64,000 nucleotides of DNA, taken from contig JAPEIS010000001.1 in assembly GCA_029531795.1 (NCBI GenBank), forward strand, positions 4,154,001 through 4,218,000, in the 5' to 3' direction. Source of the stretch: Sclerotinia nivalis. Its lineage: Eukaryota > Ascomycota > Leotiomycetes > Helotiales > Sclerotiniaceae. Under the pieces are notes generated by a model. That model saw only the letters and a program-made list of their open reading frames with translations, searched no databases and was not told the origin of the DNA. The translations under genes and the position numbers were made by a program. Shown piece by piece: positions 24,776-37,500 of this stretch; position 1 is the stretch's first letter; each line of letters opens with the position of its first letter.

Positions 24776-24921
24776 TGTTGGGAAGACAGGGGATAACAAC
24801 GGTATTCAAATTAGATGAATAATATTGTATTGTATGATGGGTTGTTTTTCTTTTAAGGTTCTCTTTGTACGGAGAGGTTATATATCAAGGTGGGGTAACA
24901 ATACGTGATTATGTTCCGATA
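24776..24921 (-). repeat. Copia B 3' LTR (left)
   Basis: 146 bp. It contains GGTTATATATCAAGGTGGGG (TATA-like) and ends CGATA. An A-rich purine tract on the minus strand (around 24931-24942) borders it and fits a polypurine tract. Confidence 0.85.
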
Positions 24922-25958
24922 CTGATTAAACTTTTTTTTTTCGTACGAATGTGAGTCGTACGAAGGATTCGAATCAGAACATGTGACTATTGTTGTACAA
25001 TTGGTTAGCATTTTCTTTCGTTTGCTTTTTCAACTTTTCAACTTCAATCAATTTTCCATTTCTTTTCCTTTCCAATACAACTTCAAAACCGATCAATAAC
25101 TCTCTCAAATCTATCAAGAACTTCTAAGATAAAGCTTCCTTTCGTTTTCAAAAAGAAAATCGCGATCACGATGTATGTTCCATCATTCGTACAACAAGGC
25201 TTTGCATAAATCTGACTTCTTGTATTAGGGCTATGATTTTGTACGATGCTACTTTCGTTGCTGTTCGGGCCGATCAAAATCCTGTTCTCTTTATCGGTGG
25301 ACAACAATTCTTGCCCTTCTGCTATAATCCTTTGCAGTTGGCTTTGATTGTGCTGTTTGGCCGTTCTGTTCCTTTCGTATGCAACAGAATTTCATCAGTT
25401 TAGGTTCGAACAATGTGTTCTTCGTATATCAATGTGCTTTTGATATAGAGTCGTGGAAGGATTGTTCCGAATAGATGCTGTGTATGTTGTTGTCGGGGTT
25501 TGATGCCTTTTCTTGAATGCCGTCGGGTTGCTGGTTATTTCTGTGGTTGTTGTGGAAATTGCAAATGGTGTGATCATGCAGTTCGCTGTTTTGTACGAGA
25601 GGGTGGTCCCGAAGATCCTGGAAAGCGTAATTTACTTTCTGCGGACGATGGAAATGGGGGCGATGATGATGACGATGATGATGCTGTTTCTGATGGTGGA
25701 GCTAAACAGAATCAGCTTGTACTAGGTTTTCGAGAAGCATTACTTTTCATTGAGTGATTTTCTGATTTGGATGTATGTGGATTTGTATTAGGGGTTCGAC
25801 TTTTCTTCTTTCAATATTTGAAAGAAATGAAAAATAAATTTTAAATAAATATAATTAATCAATAATAAAATAAATGCAAACAAATTTCAAAGAAATCTTA
25901 ATATTCAATTTATGTATACGAAGGTTTAGTTGTTTTTCGTATGTTCTTTTTTATTTAT
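24922..25958. other. Long 3' non-coding region of Copia B with GC-richer core
   Basis: About 1 kb between the RNase H stop and the 3' LTR, unusually long for a Copia element. The core (about 25440-25760) is clearly GC-richer and less mutated than the rest. It carries a plus-strand cysteine-rich frame, listed separately. Inverted GTACGA words occur at 24953-24963. Confidence 0.5.
25503..25757 (+). CDS. Cysteine-rich ORF antisense to Copia B
   Basis: 84 codons from the ATG at 25503, ending near 25757. The open frame extends about 50 bases further upstream and adds more cysteines (CCVCCC). It reads MPFLECRRVAGYFCGCCGNC and continues KWCDHAVRC, a compact Cys/His cluster that could bind zinc, followed by an acidic run of Asp and a short tail. 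I do not recognise a named family; the CGNCKW(x)DH(x)3C layout resembles Cys-rich motifs I associate with uncharacterised fungal proteins. It lies opposite in strand to gag-pol, between RNase H and the LTR. It could be a captured host fragment, an accessory antisense ORF, or chance in GC-rich DNA. Confidence 0.35.
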   Translation: MPFLECRRVAGYFCGCCGNCKWCDHAVRCFVREGGPEDPGKRNLLSADDGNGGDDDDDDDAVSDGGAKQNQLVLGFREALLFIE

Positions 25959-27029
25959 CTATCTTTCGATTTGTACAATAAGATAGTTTTGATCGATCAG
26001 CTTTTCCAATGCTTTATTTGGTATTGCTTTTGTTATTGTATTGGTAGAGTTATCTTGATTATTTATCCATCTGATCTCTGTGAGTTCATGTCGTTTGTAT
26101 GATTGCCTTAAAGCTATGATATCAATCATCAGTTTCTTTTCTTTTGTGGTACCTAGCTTTACTAAGCATTCGTATAGCGAATACGAATCAGTGCAAACTA
26201 TAATTGGAATATCAGGAAGTTCCAATTGTAAAGTTATCATATTCAAAGTAGTACGAATTGTAATGCCAATATCGATATCAGTTATTATTCTATATATCTT
26301 CGATGCTAATACACTTCGTGTTATCTGTTTGCTTTTTGTACTAGTATATTGAATAATATTTCCTTTGATCTCGAATTTGCTTTTTTCAATTGGAATTTCG
26401 TTTGCAAGTACGATAATATATCCAATCTGGCTACTTAAATCTTTGTTATTTGTAAACGATCTGTTTATAAAGATAAATAGTTTTGTATTATCTAAATTAA
26501 AGGAGATGTAATGTAAACTTCGGTCTAAATTGTCTATTTGCCATTTCAATTGTTTATTTAATGTATTGATATCATTATCGTTTGGTTGTTGTTGTTGCGT
26601 TGCGATTGATAAATCGTACGAGGCTTTTGGTTGATATATAGTTGCGATATATGTATTTTTTGTTCGTTGTTCTCGATAGTGTTCGTTTCGATCATTTGCT
26701 TTTTTAATGAGTTTGAGTTTCTTGTTTTGATCTTTTTGTATGAGGATCATATTGTTGTTATCTTTACGAAGGATATAGTTATTAAAGATGAAAAGGGATT
26801 CGTTCGAAAGTTGTTTTGTTGGTTTTGCTTTCAAATTTGCTTTGATCAATTCTGAATTTTCTTGTTCCATAAATTCATCGGTTGTTAGGATTAAAGTGTC
26901 ATGGTCTGTATATTTATGATGCCAAATTTCCGATCTTCTATTATACGAGTGATCAATAAGTATGGATTGTATGTGGAAGTGATTATATTCAACTTTTCTT
27001 GATGGTGTTTCCAGTATATTGTCCATCAA
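25959..27029 (-). pseudogene. Copia B RT C-terminal part and RNase H
   Basis: A 356-residue open frame. The start is not a native initiation site: it is the piece of the polyprotein between two stops. Near residue 40 it reads YTDHDTLILTTDEFMEQE, where the RT catalytic Asp-Asp motif lies. From about residue 270 it has the Copia RNase H: IPIIVCTDSYSLYECLVKLG, then MIDIIALRQSYKRHELTEIR and WINNQDNSTNTITKA, ending ALEKLID. This motif series is characteristic of one fungal Copia family, which I recall as having CTDSxSLYxCLVKLGTTxEKRLMIDI. The catalytic Asp in CTDS is retained. Confidence 0.75.
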
Positions 27030-27655
27030 TGAGTTTCTGATTCTGGAATACTATATAATAGCTTTTTAATTATCATGATTGTATCGGCTGGGAATTTGTG
27101 TTTTAATTCTTTAGACAAATGAGCTAGGATTGTATGATTCAACGTTGTTATTGATTGCAAATATGCTTGAATTATATTGCGAAGTTATACGAAGGCCTTT
27201 TTTTGTACGAGTGATGAAACTAATATTACAATCAATCGTTAATTTGATTGTTGAATTGTAGGTGATTGAATCAAAATCGCTTCTTTTCCTTTATCGTTAT
27301 AGGTTTGAATTACTAAATGCGACTTTTTATACAGAGTATCTGTTGCCTTTCTTTTGATTTCATTAATCAATCGAGAATTGAAGATCTATTCTTTGTATAT
27401 TTCAGAATTGTATATCACAAATTCGAAAACGTCTTTAGCAATTAATGAATCGATCTCTTGGTTTTGAGAAAGTTCAAATGGTTCTCCATTGGTTGTAATA
27501 GTACCAATCGTATGGAGTTTAATTGCAAGTTCGTAATTATATTTCTTCTTTTTAATTAAGTAGATTTCAGCTAAATGAAGTTTATCTTGAATATTTTCTT
27601 CAACAAGATAAGAATCGAGATTCTGTATGAAATAACAAACAATTGGTATTTCCAC
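27030..27655 (-). pseudogene. Copia B RT N-terminal part and upstream linker
   Basis: A minus-strand frame from 27655 (MEIPIVCYFIQ) through EPFELSQNQEIDSLIAKDVFEF. After a stop it continues with motifs such as KSHLVIQTYNDKGKEAILIQ and SPTIQQSN, then NIIQAYLQSITTLNHTI (equivalent of DITQAYVQS). The palm domain is therefore present but cut by several stops. Confidence 0.6.
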
Positions 27656-28087
27656 AATTGGTATACTCGGATGAGCATTTTCTCTTGTTTATGTACAGGT
27701 TGTTCGAATAGATGGTTTCGGATCACCAGAAGCATTTTCAAGTCGATCAAGATTCAGAATAAAATCATCGGAAGCATTTTCGGATCGATCATTCGAATGA
27801 TGATGATCACCGGAAGTATTTTCTTCCTTTTGGTTTTCTTCATAGAATAACTTCACAATAATCGTATAGAAATTTACAGGATTATATAGTATTTCGATTG
27901 TACATGAATTTTCATCGATAGTAATGAGTTTGAATAGGCCAATTCAGCCGTGTTTTTCTTTCCAAATTTGTATTATTGAATTTAGTGGCAAATTCATGAT
28001 ATCATATATGATTAATCCATTTCGGGATTCTAATGTATGTTGAATCGATCTTTTAGTATGAATCTCCCGAATTTCTTTTATTGTAGT

Positions 28088-28702
28088 TTAGACGGCTTTA
28101 GCTTTTTTCATCATTGTCGGTGTAGGGATATCGTATAAGGTTATTCTTAAGTATGCTCCAAAAACCAAAAGTGTTGATACTAACCCTTTCGGATTTGCTG
28201 TATCATTGATGGCTTTTATAGCCATTTGAAGAATGAATTCTTTGTTCAGCTTTTCATCCTTCAATTCTTCCTGAATGATCTCGTACGATCGATATAAAGG
28301 TATATAATACTGTTCGACTTTTCCAATGCTATTGTAGGCTTCCACTAGGACTTCATATACCTCCACTAACATCATACAAACGTTTTGCTTGAATTCCTTA
28401 AACGAAAAATTCGTGTTTGTATTATGAATGAAAGAATCAGGGGAACCTAAATAGATATCAATCTAACACTTTTGTATTGAATTCCAAACAGTTTTCGTAG
28501 ATATATCTTTCAAGAATATTGTTACATTGTACAAAATAGCTTCATTGATTAAATACAAAATAGATTTTCTATCGATATAAAAGATATCCAAAATCATTGA
28601 ATAATTGAAATCGATATCATCCTTAATTGTGAATCGAAATCGTTTAGGTGATTTTGAGTGTAATTGATAATGTTTGCAGAATTTGCTTAATCGTTCGATC
28701 AT
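28088..28702 (-). pseudogene. Copia B integrase
   Basis: Two collinear frames. 28702-28463 reads MIERLSKFCKHYQLHSKSPK then DIDFNYSMILDIFYIDRKSI: the zinc-binding C-x2-C position carries CKHY, and the first catalytic Asp lies in LDIFYID. After a stop, 28375-28088 reads VLVEAYNSIGKVEQYY (the position of Copia AERxxG) and QMAIKAINDTANPKGLVSTL, ending in LLVFGAYLRI. This family of integrase tail is characteristic of fungal Copia elements. Confidence 0.7.
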
Positions 28703-28894
28703 ACGAATATCAATATCGTGTCCGACTCTAGTAAGAATGTTTTCGAATCGTTATATAGAAGGATGACCAAATCGTTGATGAAGTTATTGTAATTCAATTT
28801 CTGTTAAATGATTATATGAAATCGATTTCTCCTTCTGATTCAACAATATCCAAAAATGATTTCATTTTTGTACAATAGGGATCAATTTCTTTTT

Positions 28895-29600
28895 TTATAC
28901 AAGAACATTTCTGGTATTATCCAAAAAGACTTTCATACGATCCATATCTTGAATACAAAGCAAAAATGAAGTATTGATCAATACAATAAAGAATATTAAC
29001 AAACTAATCAGAGTTGTTACTTCAATTATATCTTTTGTATCTATTGATTCTTTTCCGAAACGAATCTTGTGTCTGTTTTTCTTCGAACGATCGATTCTAG
29101 AAATGATATTCGTACAAAGGAAAGCTTCCATTTGGTTGTGCTTTGCAATAGAGACTCTTGCAGCTCCAGTATCAAGCATTATTCCTTGAAATACACCAAT
29201 TGTGTATCTTCCGTCTAAAGTAAAAACTTCATTAGACTCCTTGTACGAATCAACTAATTCGTCTTTTCTTGTAAAAGTATATACGAATACTTGATTGCTT
29301 AATATTTCTACAATCTCATATCCATTGATCTTTCCTACTTTTACAAAGAATGATTCTTCTGATTTCTCGTTGTTATGATCATCATCTATATCGTATGTTA
29401 AAGCGAATTTTACTTTCTTATCCTTTGATTTATTGATTGAATCGTCTTCTTCAGAATCAATCTGAAATTGATTAAATTGTTTCTGAGAAATTTCATTTTC
29501 AACAAGAAAGTGATTGTATGCCTTCCGTCTCTCATCCAATGGATGATCTTTCGTCTAATAATCTATCTTTCCGCAAATAAAACAACCTTCCTTCTTTCGT
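28895..29600 (-). pseudogene. Copia B zinc knuckle and aspartic protease
   Basis: Near 29590-29540 the minus strand reads GCFICGKIDY, stop, TKDHPLDERR. This is the CxxC...H knuckle of fungal Copia Gag with one mutated ligand. The 214-residue frame 29539-28895 then has an acidic linker and GIMLDTGAARVSIA, with an intact DTGA retropepsin-type active site (about residue 122). The protease should release Gag and Pol proteins. Confidence 0.72.
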
Positions 29601-29601
29601 T

Positions 29602-30748
29602 TTATACGTTCTTCAGAAGATCATCGATACGAATTTCTTCTATATATAGAACCTTTGCTTCGAAATCTATACGATAGACGGCTTCGAGAAGGATAGTTCC
29701 TTCGTTTTTGGGTATATATACGATCCGTTCAGAATTGATGCAATTCGTTATCTTCATTGTTATCATCTTCGTTCTGAAAATATATAGTCGAAGATAATTC
29801 CTTTGTACGTATAGCAAATCCAATTGAACTTCTAAGCTCTATACACAATCCTTCGTATGATGTTGCTAGTTTCAATAATGCACTTGTACATTCTCGTATA
29901 TCACAACAAACGTTCAATATTTGGTCTCTTAAACTCAACTCGGTTTGATAATCGTCAATAAGATCATTTTGTAATATACGAAGAGTTGTAAAAAGTGTTT
30001 CGAGATTCTTTAACAAGGTTTTCTTTGGATTTCTTTGTATGATTGTTAGTAAAGTTGTTATACGTTATTCTGTAAGGTATTTCTACCTTCTTTTTTCGGT
30101 TTCGAAATGTATTTGTATAGTTTTGATTATTGAATCGAAATCTTGATATCGTCCAGAGATTTTATCATAATAGAAATCGAAAACCTTATCTCGCAACATT
30201 ATTGAAAACACAAAATGATAATTTTCTTATACAATACCAACCTTCCTATAACAATTATAAAACATTTATAATTTGAGGTTCAAAAAATCGTACTTTTCAT
30301 TACTGTATTTCTGATTGTTGAGTCCGTATATCTTTATTAGATCTGCGAGAAGTTTCGATGTATTCGTATGAGACAGTTGTTTTTGTAGATTCGTTGTAGA
30401 TGGTTCGATGTTTGGTGGATGTGAAGCATTGAATCGAGGAAATGATTGTGGTTCTTTTGAAATTCTGATTGAAGGTTGTATGTTTGGAGGCACAGTTCTG
30501 TATTGTGTTTCGATCGATGGTAATACGATTTCTGGTTTGATTGTATTTGTACAGTGTATTGTAGTTCTAGCTAATATATTAAATTCGATAGGAAAATCTG
30601 TTACGATTTGAGCATGTTCTTCGAGGATATCGTTCGATAATTCTTTGAATTTTTGTAGAGTTTTTGCGAGTTGTTTGGTATATCTAGTTTCTATCGCCGA
30701 TTTCATATATATATAATGTTGTATCAAGTATATGCAAAGAAATTTCAA
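29602..30748 (-). pseudogene. Copia B gag N-terminal part
   Basis: Three minus-strand frames: 30748-30266 (160 residues, Pro/Ser/Thr-rich, including FPRFNASHPPNIEPS), 30016-29729 (KNLETLFTTLRILQNDLIDD) and 29823-29602. They form the N-terminal and middle part of Gag before the zinc knuckle. Assignment rests on position and on the knuckle downstream, since gag sequences vary. Confidence 0.55.
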
Positions 30749-31429
30749 ACAAGCATGGTTTTCTAACTTGAATATATCTTCTGTTTAATCTTCGAAGAAT
30801 TCAGCGAATTCATGTTATAAGCGTTTTCGTATGTAATGTCTATCTTAACAACCAATTATCTATATTATAATATATATATTAATTCTTCCTTCTCGAAGTT
30901 GTATAGTATCATTTGGGTAAAGGTCTAACCTCTATCCTTTGATTTCGTACATAATATTGTCAGGGATTGAAAACATATTGAAAGAATGGAATTTTCAATA
31001 AAAGAATTGATAAATTTTCAATATAAATGATAAATCATGATAATTTTTTGATGAATTTTCAAATAAAAGAATAAATTAAATGAAAATAGAAATAAAAATA
31101 GATGAATAAGATTGTACGGAGTGTTGCTAAATATACGAAATGTGTGATGGATGCAAGTATGTTGTTCCTTTGAAAATCGTTATAGATTGTAATCAATTGT
31201 AGTATCTTCGAAGACTTTTGTACCTTTTGATTACAAATTGTATTCAATTAGCAATCATTAGTATGTAGAAGAATAGATAGTACAATTTGATTATGGATTA
31301 GAAGGTCAATTATACGAAATCTCAATACGGGTGAAATCTGAAATCTCCTTTCGTCTTTCTTTGTATACCTCTTCTATTTGTTCTTTGCTGCTCTATAATT
31401 GACAAGTAATCCAGTCAACCATTGATCAG

Positions 31430-31575
31430 TATTGGAAAGACAGGGGATAACAACGGTATTCAAATTAGATGAATAATATTGTATTGTATAATAAATTGTT
31501 TTTCTTCTAAGGTTCTCTCCGTACGGAAAGGTTATATATCAAGGTGGGGTAATAACACGTGACCATGTTCCGACA
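31430..31575 (-). repeat. Copia B 5' LTR (right)
   Basis: 146 bp, TATTGGAAAGACAGG to CCGACA; the partner is 24776-24921. Its first TG has become TA, while its terminal CA is kept; the left copy shows the reverse. Confidence 0.85.
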
Positions 31576-31580
31576 GTTAA
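31576..31580. repeat. Copia B target-site duplication, right
   Basis: GTTAA, matching 24771-24775; LINE C continues immediately after. Confidence 0.85.
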
Positions 31581-31742
31581 TCTCTTAAATAGATATTTCA
31601 ACTGTCCTCCACAATATAATTAGATCCCTCGATTCCTGATCTTCTTTCCTTCGTTGTTGTAATCCAGCTTTTTAGTATATTTTGTTAATATAAAGTTTTT
31701 TTTTTTTTTTAAAAGTTTATACAAGCTCAATCTTTCCGAATC

Positions 31743-32095
31743 AAAATAAAATAAAATAAAATAAAATAAAATAAAATAAAATAAAATAAAATAAAATAAA
31801 ATAAAATAAAATAAAATAAAATAAAATAAAATAAAATAAAATAAAATAAAATAAAATAAAATAAAATAAAATAAAATAAAATAAAATAAAATAAAATAAA
31901 ATAAAATAAAATAAAATAAAATAAAATAAAATAAAATAAAATAAAATAAAATAAAATAAAATAAAATAAAATAAAATAAAATAAAATAAAATAAAATAAA
32001 ATAAAATAAAATAAAATAAAATAAAATAAAATAAAATAAAATAAAATAAAATCAAATCAAATCAAATCAAATCAAATCAAATAAAATCAAATCAA
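31743..32095. repeat. Pentanucleotide microsatellite (AAAAT)n in the LINE C 3' UTR
   Basis: About 62 uninterrupted AAAAT units (31743-32051), then some eight ATCAA variant units. It sits at the T-rich segment of the LINE 3' UTR, where copies 1a and 1b have only (ATTTTT)2-3. The unbroken translation of this block (ILFYF repeated) is an artefact of the repeat. Confidence 0.9.
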
Positions 32096-32153
32096 AACAA
32101 TTCTTCAATCTATAAATTGTATAAGGAATCGAGGATATATATCCTAATAGAAT

Positions 32154-33034
32154 CTTATAGATTTGAGTCAAATTATTAATTTCGTTGTTTCTTTTATGTT
32201 TCTCAAAAGATAGGGAATAGCTTTAGATGGTGGTAACTTCGAAAGGATTTTTTAAACGTTTTCAATTTTACAAAAATAAAAATAAAGAAGGGATTTTCTT
32301 TTTCTATATAAATATAAAATATAAGGGTCTTTGTAATTGAATCGATCATAATACACTGTAAAATCACTATATTGAGATCTAGCTATTAGGATATATTCTA
32401 ATATCGTTCGTTCAAAAGAAAGTATGATCGATTGATTATTATAAATTATAAAAAGATTATTGTAATTTAATAATGTTATAATTATTTATAATCTTGATTT
32501 TGCTAATTTAGTATTCGATTTAGTAATTCTTTTCAAGGAGACGAGAGTGTAGATAGAATCAAATAAGGATGGGAATGTTGTTCCCTTTTTAGTTGTTTTG
32601 TCCACTGTTTTGTTTTCAGGGGTATTTAGATGTCTAGAAACTTATCGAATTCGAATTGAACTAGGGTGGGTATATGGCAAGCGAGGTCTGAAAGATCAAG
32701 CTGTAGCTAATTTGTAGAATTCTTCGAATACAGATTAAGAGAATCCAATCGAATAAAAGTCTAGATATATAGCAACCTTCAGATTATTCAAGAAAATCTA
32801 AAGATCTATAGTAAATCTAGTTGAAAATAATTAAATCGTTGTTTGAGTACTTTTTAAAGTTACAATTACTTTGGTATCGAAGATTTCAGTATTATAATCT
32901 AATAAGAAAACCTATCGATTTGTTTACAAATTGTATTGATAAGTTACTGATTCATCTCCTGTAGTATTATTCAAAGCTTCGTTTTTCGAATCATCGGAGA
33001 AGATTTACAAATCACTTTTTGGAATCGTAGATAT
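32154..33034 (-). pseudogene. LINE C ORF2, RNase H part
   Basis: The minus strand aligns with 211-1317 of LINE 1a. The natural stop TAG is conserved (32154-32156). The frame is full of stops, and the sequence breaks at the Gypsy B insertion. ORF2 continues at 39913-40243 and 41255-43782. Confidence 0.75.
33030..33034. repeat. Gypsy B target-site duplication, left
   Basis: GATAT, partner 39908-39912. The empty site is seen in LINE 1a as the reverse complement of GTTTATATCTACGATTCC. Confidence 0.85.
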
Positions 33035-33180
33035 TATCACGGGTTCGTAACCCGTTCCTAGTTAGTCTGTATGGTTGCCTAAGGTATCCATCCCCTATAT
33101 AGTCGGTACTTTTTCTAGTATCTTCTTTCTTCTTTGTAGAATATTATTATATCTTAAAGTATTCTATTATTATTGTGATA
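33035..33180 (+). repeat. Gypsy B 5' LTR
   Basis: 146 bp. The segment CATCCCCTATATAGTCGG supplies a TATA box. Compared with the 3' LTR it shows many C-to-T changes, including a run near the right end. Confidence 0.85.
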
Positions 33181-34559
33181 GTATATTCTATCCTTTATAA
33201 AGACTTTGCTGTTGAACGGGAAAGACAGTTCAGTTTTGCCAAATAATCAATTTTATGAAATACTCGGAAACTTCGATTATCAATATATCAATAAATAATA
33301 AACAATGTTTTAATTCGATTCCAATCCAAATCCAAATCTAGATCTAGGTTCAGATCCAGATTCAGATTCAAATCCAGACCCCGATTTAACTAGTACTATG
33401 TTGTTATATAATCGAAATCAAAGATCTTATAATTATATTTCAGTTTTTAAGATTATCTTAAATAATCCATTATTATATCGAATATCATTCAATCAATCTT
33501 ATTAGAACTATCGATATTTTTAGTCCGATCAAAGATAATACCCGAACTCCGAGAGTATATTAAATTTGTTTTCTTTAATTATTAATAGTTTATATATGAA
33601 TTCTTCAGTATTGGAGATAAAGACTTTAAAGATCTAATTCTTGTTTCCGATATGTTTATTAATATACAGAATCCTGAAGCTATTGTATATATACAATACT
33701 TGTTCAGTTTCACAGAACGGATGTTAGTTTAAGCAAAGTAATACCGACAAGAAATATATACACTACAAAGAGATCTACAATTAAACAATACAGCTAATGC
33801 AAGATTAATAATTCAGAATTCTGCTTTTCAGAAACAACTTGACCAATCATTTATCGGTGCAAACTCTACTATATCAATCTATTGATTTCGATAAATTACG
33901 AAGAATCCTGAATTGTTTAAAGATGAAAAAATAGGTCTTTTGATTCGATAAAATGAATACAAAGATTGAAAGATGGGTTTATATATTTACTGGAAAAGCG
34001 ATTCTACAGTTTTCGATATAGAACAAAAGAAATTATTATATATAATTTCGTTTTTGGAAGGAATAGTTCGATAAAAAAGATAAAAGAATATAGAAGGAAT
34101 CATAGATAATATATCGGAATTTACTATTGTAAATGTATTCTTAAAGAAATTCGATGGTTTTTATATTTCAATTGATATTGAATATAAGGTAGTAATCAAA
34201 TTCGATAAACTCAAAATGAGCGAAAAAACCTTATTTCTCTTTTTTTATTTACAATTGGAATATTTAGATGTATTTAGTGGAAAGATTCCCCGAGAAATAA
34301 TCTTTATAATGAAATAAAAAGTCATCGACGAATTAAAGGCATTGATAAAAAGCGATTCAAACCCTTGTGAACTTATTAATATTGAAGAATGGAAAAAGAA
34401 GTTCCAAGTATAGAATCAAAACTATTGGAATAACGAGTATTATAATACAAACTCCTCAAAATCTAATTCAATTTATATTTAACAACAAATATTGCTAGTA
34501 TTTCATATTCAAGACGATCTTATAGACCTTGATACAATCAGAACTCTGAAACAAATATA

Positions 34560-37500
34560 AAAAGAGTATAAATACCTTTATGATTTATACTATTTTTGTA
34601 AACAATCTGGATACCGAGTTGCAGATTATAAAGCAAAGAAATAAACCGATATTATAAGAAACGTAAATGGATATAAAGGTATTTCCTGTAGAAATAGTTA
34701 TTTAAAAGATAATTATCAATTATATTAAAATCAATAATACTATTCAAATAATTCAATCAATCGAGATGGTTATCAATGAGAAGGATATCAAATACAATCT
34801 CAAGCTCAATAATACTATTCCTTTAATCCAATTGATTGTAGAAACTTCTAATGAGATAATTATCAAGATTATAATAATCATTAACAATAATACCTTAATA
34901 CATTTATTGGGTTTGTTGAAAAAGAAGTATTAATATTATCAAAAAGTGTATCAAATATATCTCTTCGCAATATAGTATCACTATTTACATTTATTCAAAA
35001 GTATTTGAGAAAAGTTTAACCTCTGTATTAAATCGTTTGTGGAAGTTATCAAAGAATACAAAATAAATACAACGAATAATAACTAGTAAAGAACCTTTAC
35101 AATTCAATTTTATAGATAGCAAATCTCTATTCGTTTAAACCACTATATTCCCAATATACTTTTCTCCCTTTAATATAACCAACTTGATTAATAATGGATA
35201 TTCAGGAAAGGCATTCGCTAATCGTTTTTTTATTGATTGAAACAATATCCCAATTCGATCCTTACTACATCGTTGCAAACTCTGTTTGGTAGATAGAAAC
35301 ACTGCAAATATCATTATTGATTATTTTGTAATGGATATAGTAATAAAACAATATAAAGAAATATAATTATTCTTTATTACAAAACTTTCTAGAGAAACTT
35401 CAGTTATTTTCAGGCTATTATAATTATAATACTATAATTTATATATAAATTAGTGGGATATAATTCTCTTTTTCAACTTTCATTATTATATGATATATTG
35501 TTATCTTTACGGTATATTCGATTCAATACGAGTATTAAAAATCCCTTCGTCAATATATACAGACCAAATATACAAAAGTAGTATATCTACAAAACTATCT
35601 ATCGATAAAGTCCTTGATATATTACCTTTAATTAAAACTTTTCTTTTTAATACAAAGAAAAACTCTTTCTGATATTTATCATTATTTATCGAAGATAAAA
35701 ACGAAAACAATAAAACATATACTCAAAATTTTAGAACAATCTTAAAAAAGCTGTCGAAGTAAGATTATAATGAATTAGTTTCTATAGACGAAGATTATAA
35801 ATCGATAGAAAACTCTGGAATCGATTTGCAAATCGATAAAACCTTGATATTCGGTATAAATTATTATTATACAAGAGTTTGTAATAAAGGAGTATCATTT
35901 CAAGTACAAATAATACCAAACCGATATTCCATTCAGTATAAACCTATACAAAATATCATTGGATAATATCGACCGAAATCAATACCAAAGAATGAATCTT
36001 TATTATCGTTATCAATCCCAATCCTAAAAGAACAAATCGAGATCATTTTCAATATAAAATCAGATTTAGATAATATCCGTTGATTATAAATTACTAGTTT
36101 TATATCTTTTTACTAATAGAATAAAATGAAGATTATATATCTTATATAAAAGGAATTGAATCGAACAAAAGAGATTATCCAATAAGAACGTTTATATAAA
36201 ACAATAATGATCCCAACTTTTCAGAAACAAAACTTCACGAATATATTATATAGAAAAAACAATATCGCTAATATATTAATCAAAGTATCTTCAAAACTTT
36301 ACAATTTTATTTACTATTATTATCAATCAGAATATCTTTAGAAAATAATAGAAATAGATATCAAGAAATTCCTCAATAGTAAATTATTATTCAACAATAA
36401 CAAGATCAAAGAAAAACTCTCTTTATAACTTTAAAACAAATTACCCGCTTTTTTACCTTATTATATAGATATACTTTCTCTATATTAGATATAGAATTAC
36501 AAGATAAAATTAATACCTGAAAAAAAACCTTTATATTTCAAAAATCGCCTTTTGTTCTTTTTCGAATTAAAAGTAATTCGAAAATGGATCGACGATAATT
36601 TTGCTAAAGATTTCATTCGGAAATCAAGACTATAAAATGCAGTTCTATTACTCCTAACAACTAAACCTAGCGAAAAGATTCGTATCTATTAGGATTATCA
36701 TAGTTTGAACAATATTATTATTAAAAACTGATACTCTTTACCAATTGTTCAAAAAACTCTGAATACTCTTTGTAATACAAGAATCTATATCAAATTAAAT
36801 ATTATTGCTGCTTTCAATAAACTTCGTATTGCAAAGAATAACAAATAGAAAACCGCTTTCATTATTCGATTTGGATTATTCAAATCATTAATTATACTTT
36901 TTGATCTTTACAATAGATCAGTATTATTCCAATATTATATTAATTATACTTTATTTAACAAACTAAATAAATACTATATTATATACCTCAATAACGTTTT
37001 TATATATTTCAAAAATAAGAATCAATATCGAGAATATATTTGTAATATAATTCAGAAATTACAAAATACTGATTTACAAATCGATATTAATAAATATAAA
37101 TTCGAAACAACTTTTACAAAATATTTAAGCCTTATAATCATAATCGAAAGTATAAAAATAAATTAAAATAAAGTATCAACTATTATCTTTTAGATACAAT
37201 CAGCATTTATTAAAGATTTACAACAATTCTTTGGCTTCACGAATTTTTATTGTCGATTTATAAAAGACTTTTCAAAGATTTGCTATTCTTTAAATGATCT
37301 TTTGCAAAAAGGAATAAATTGATAATAAAAGAACGATTATATAATAGTATTCAAAAATCTAAAGAATATATTCATAATAGTTCCGGTATTTATCTATTTT
37401 AATTATAATAGGAAAACTGTATTAGAAATAGATACTTCGGATTGAACTTCGAGAGGGGTATTTTCTCAATACAATAATAATAACGTTTTATAATTAGTAG

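Larger units (their letters stand above)
24776..31575 (-). mobile_element. Copia B, minus strand, 6.8 kb, complete with LTRs
   Basis: LTRs at 24776-24921 and 31430-31575, both 146 bp, starting TGTTGGGAAGACAGG (TATTGGAAAG in the right copy) and ending TGTTCCGA(T/C)A. A GTTAA duplication flanks it. By eye the LTRs differ at about 15 positions, all transitions. Domain order on the minus strand is gag (30748-29602), zinc-knuckle/protease (about 29590-28895), integrase (28702-28088), then RT and RNase H (27655-25959). It is the best preserved LTR element here, with several frames of 150-350 codons, but stops separate the domains. Confidence 0.9.

Noticed and set aside
31741..32055. 104-codon open frame of Ile-Leu-Phe-Tyr-Phe repeats on the minus strand
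   Set aside because: It is the translation of a pure AAAAT microsatellite inside a LINE 3' UTR; no gene.
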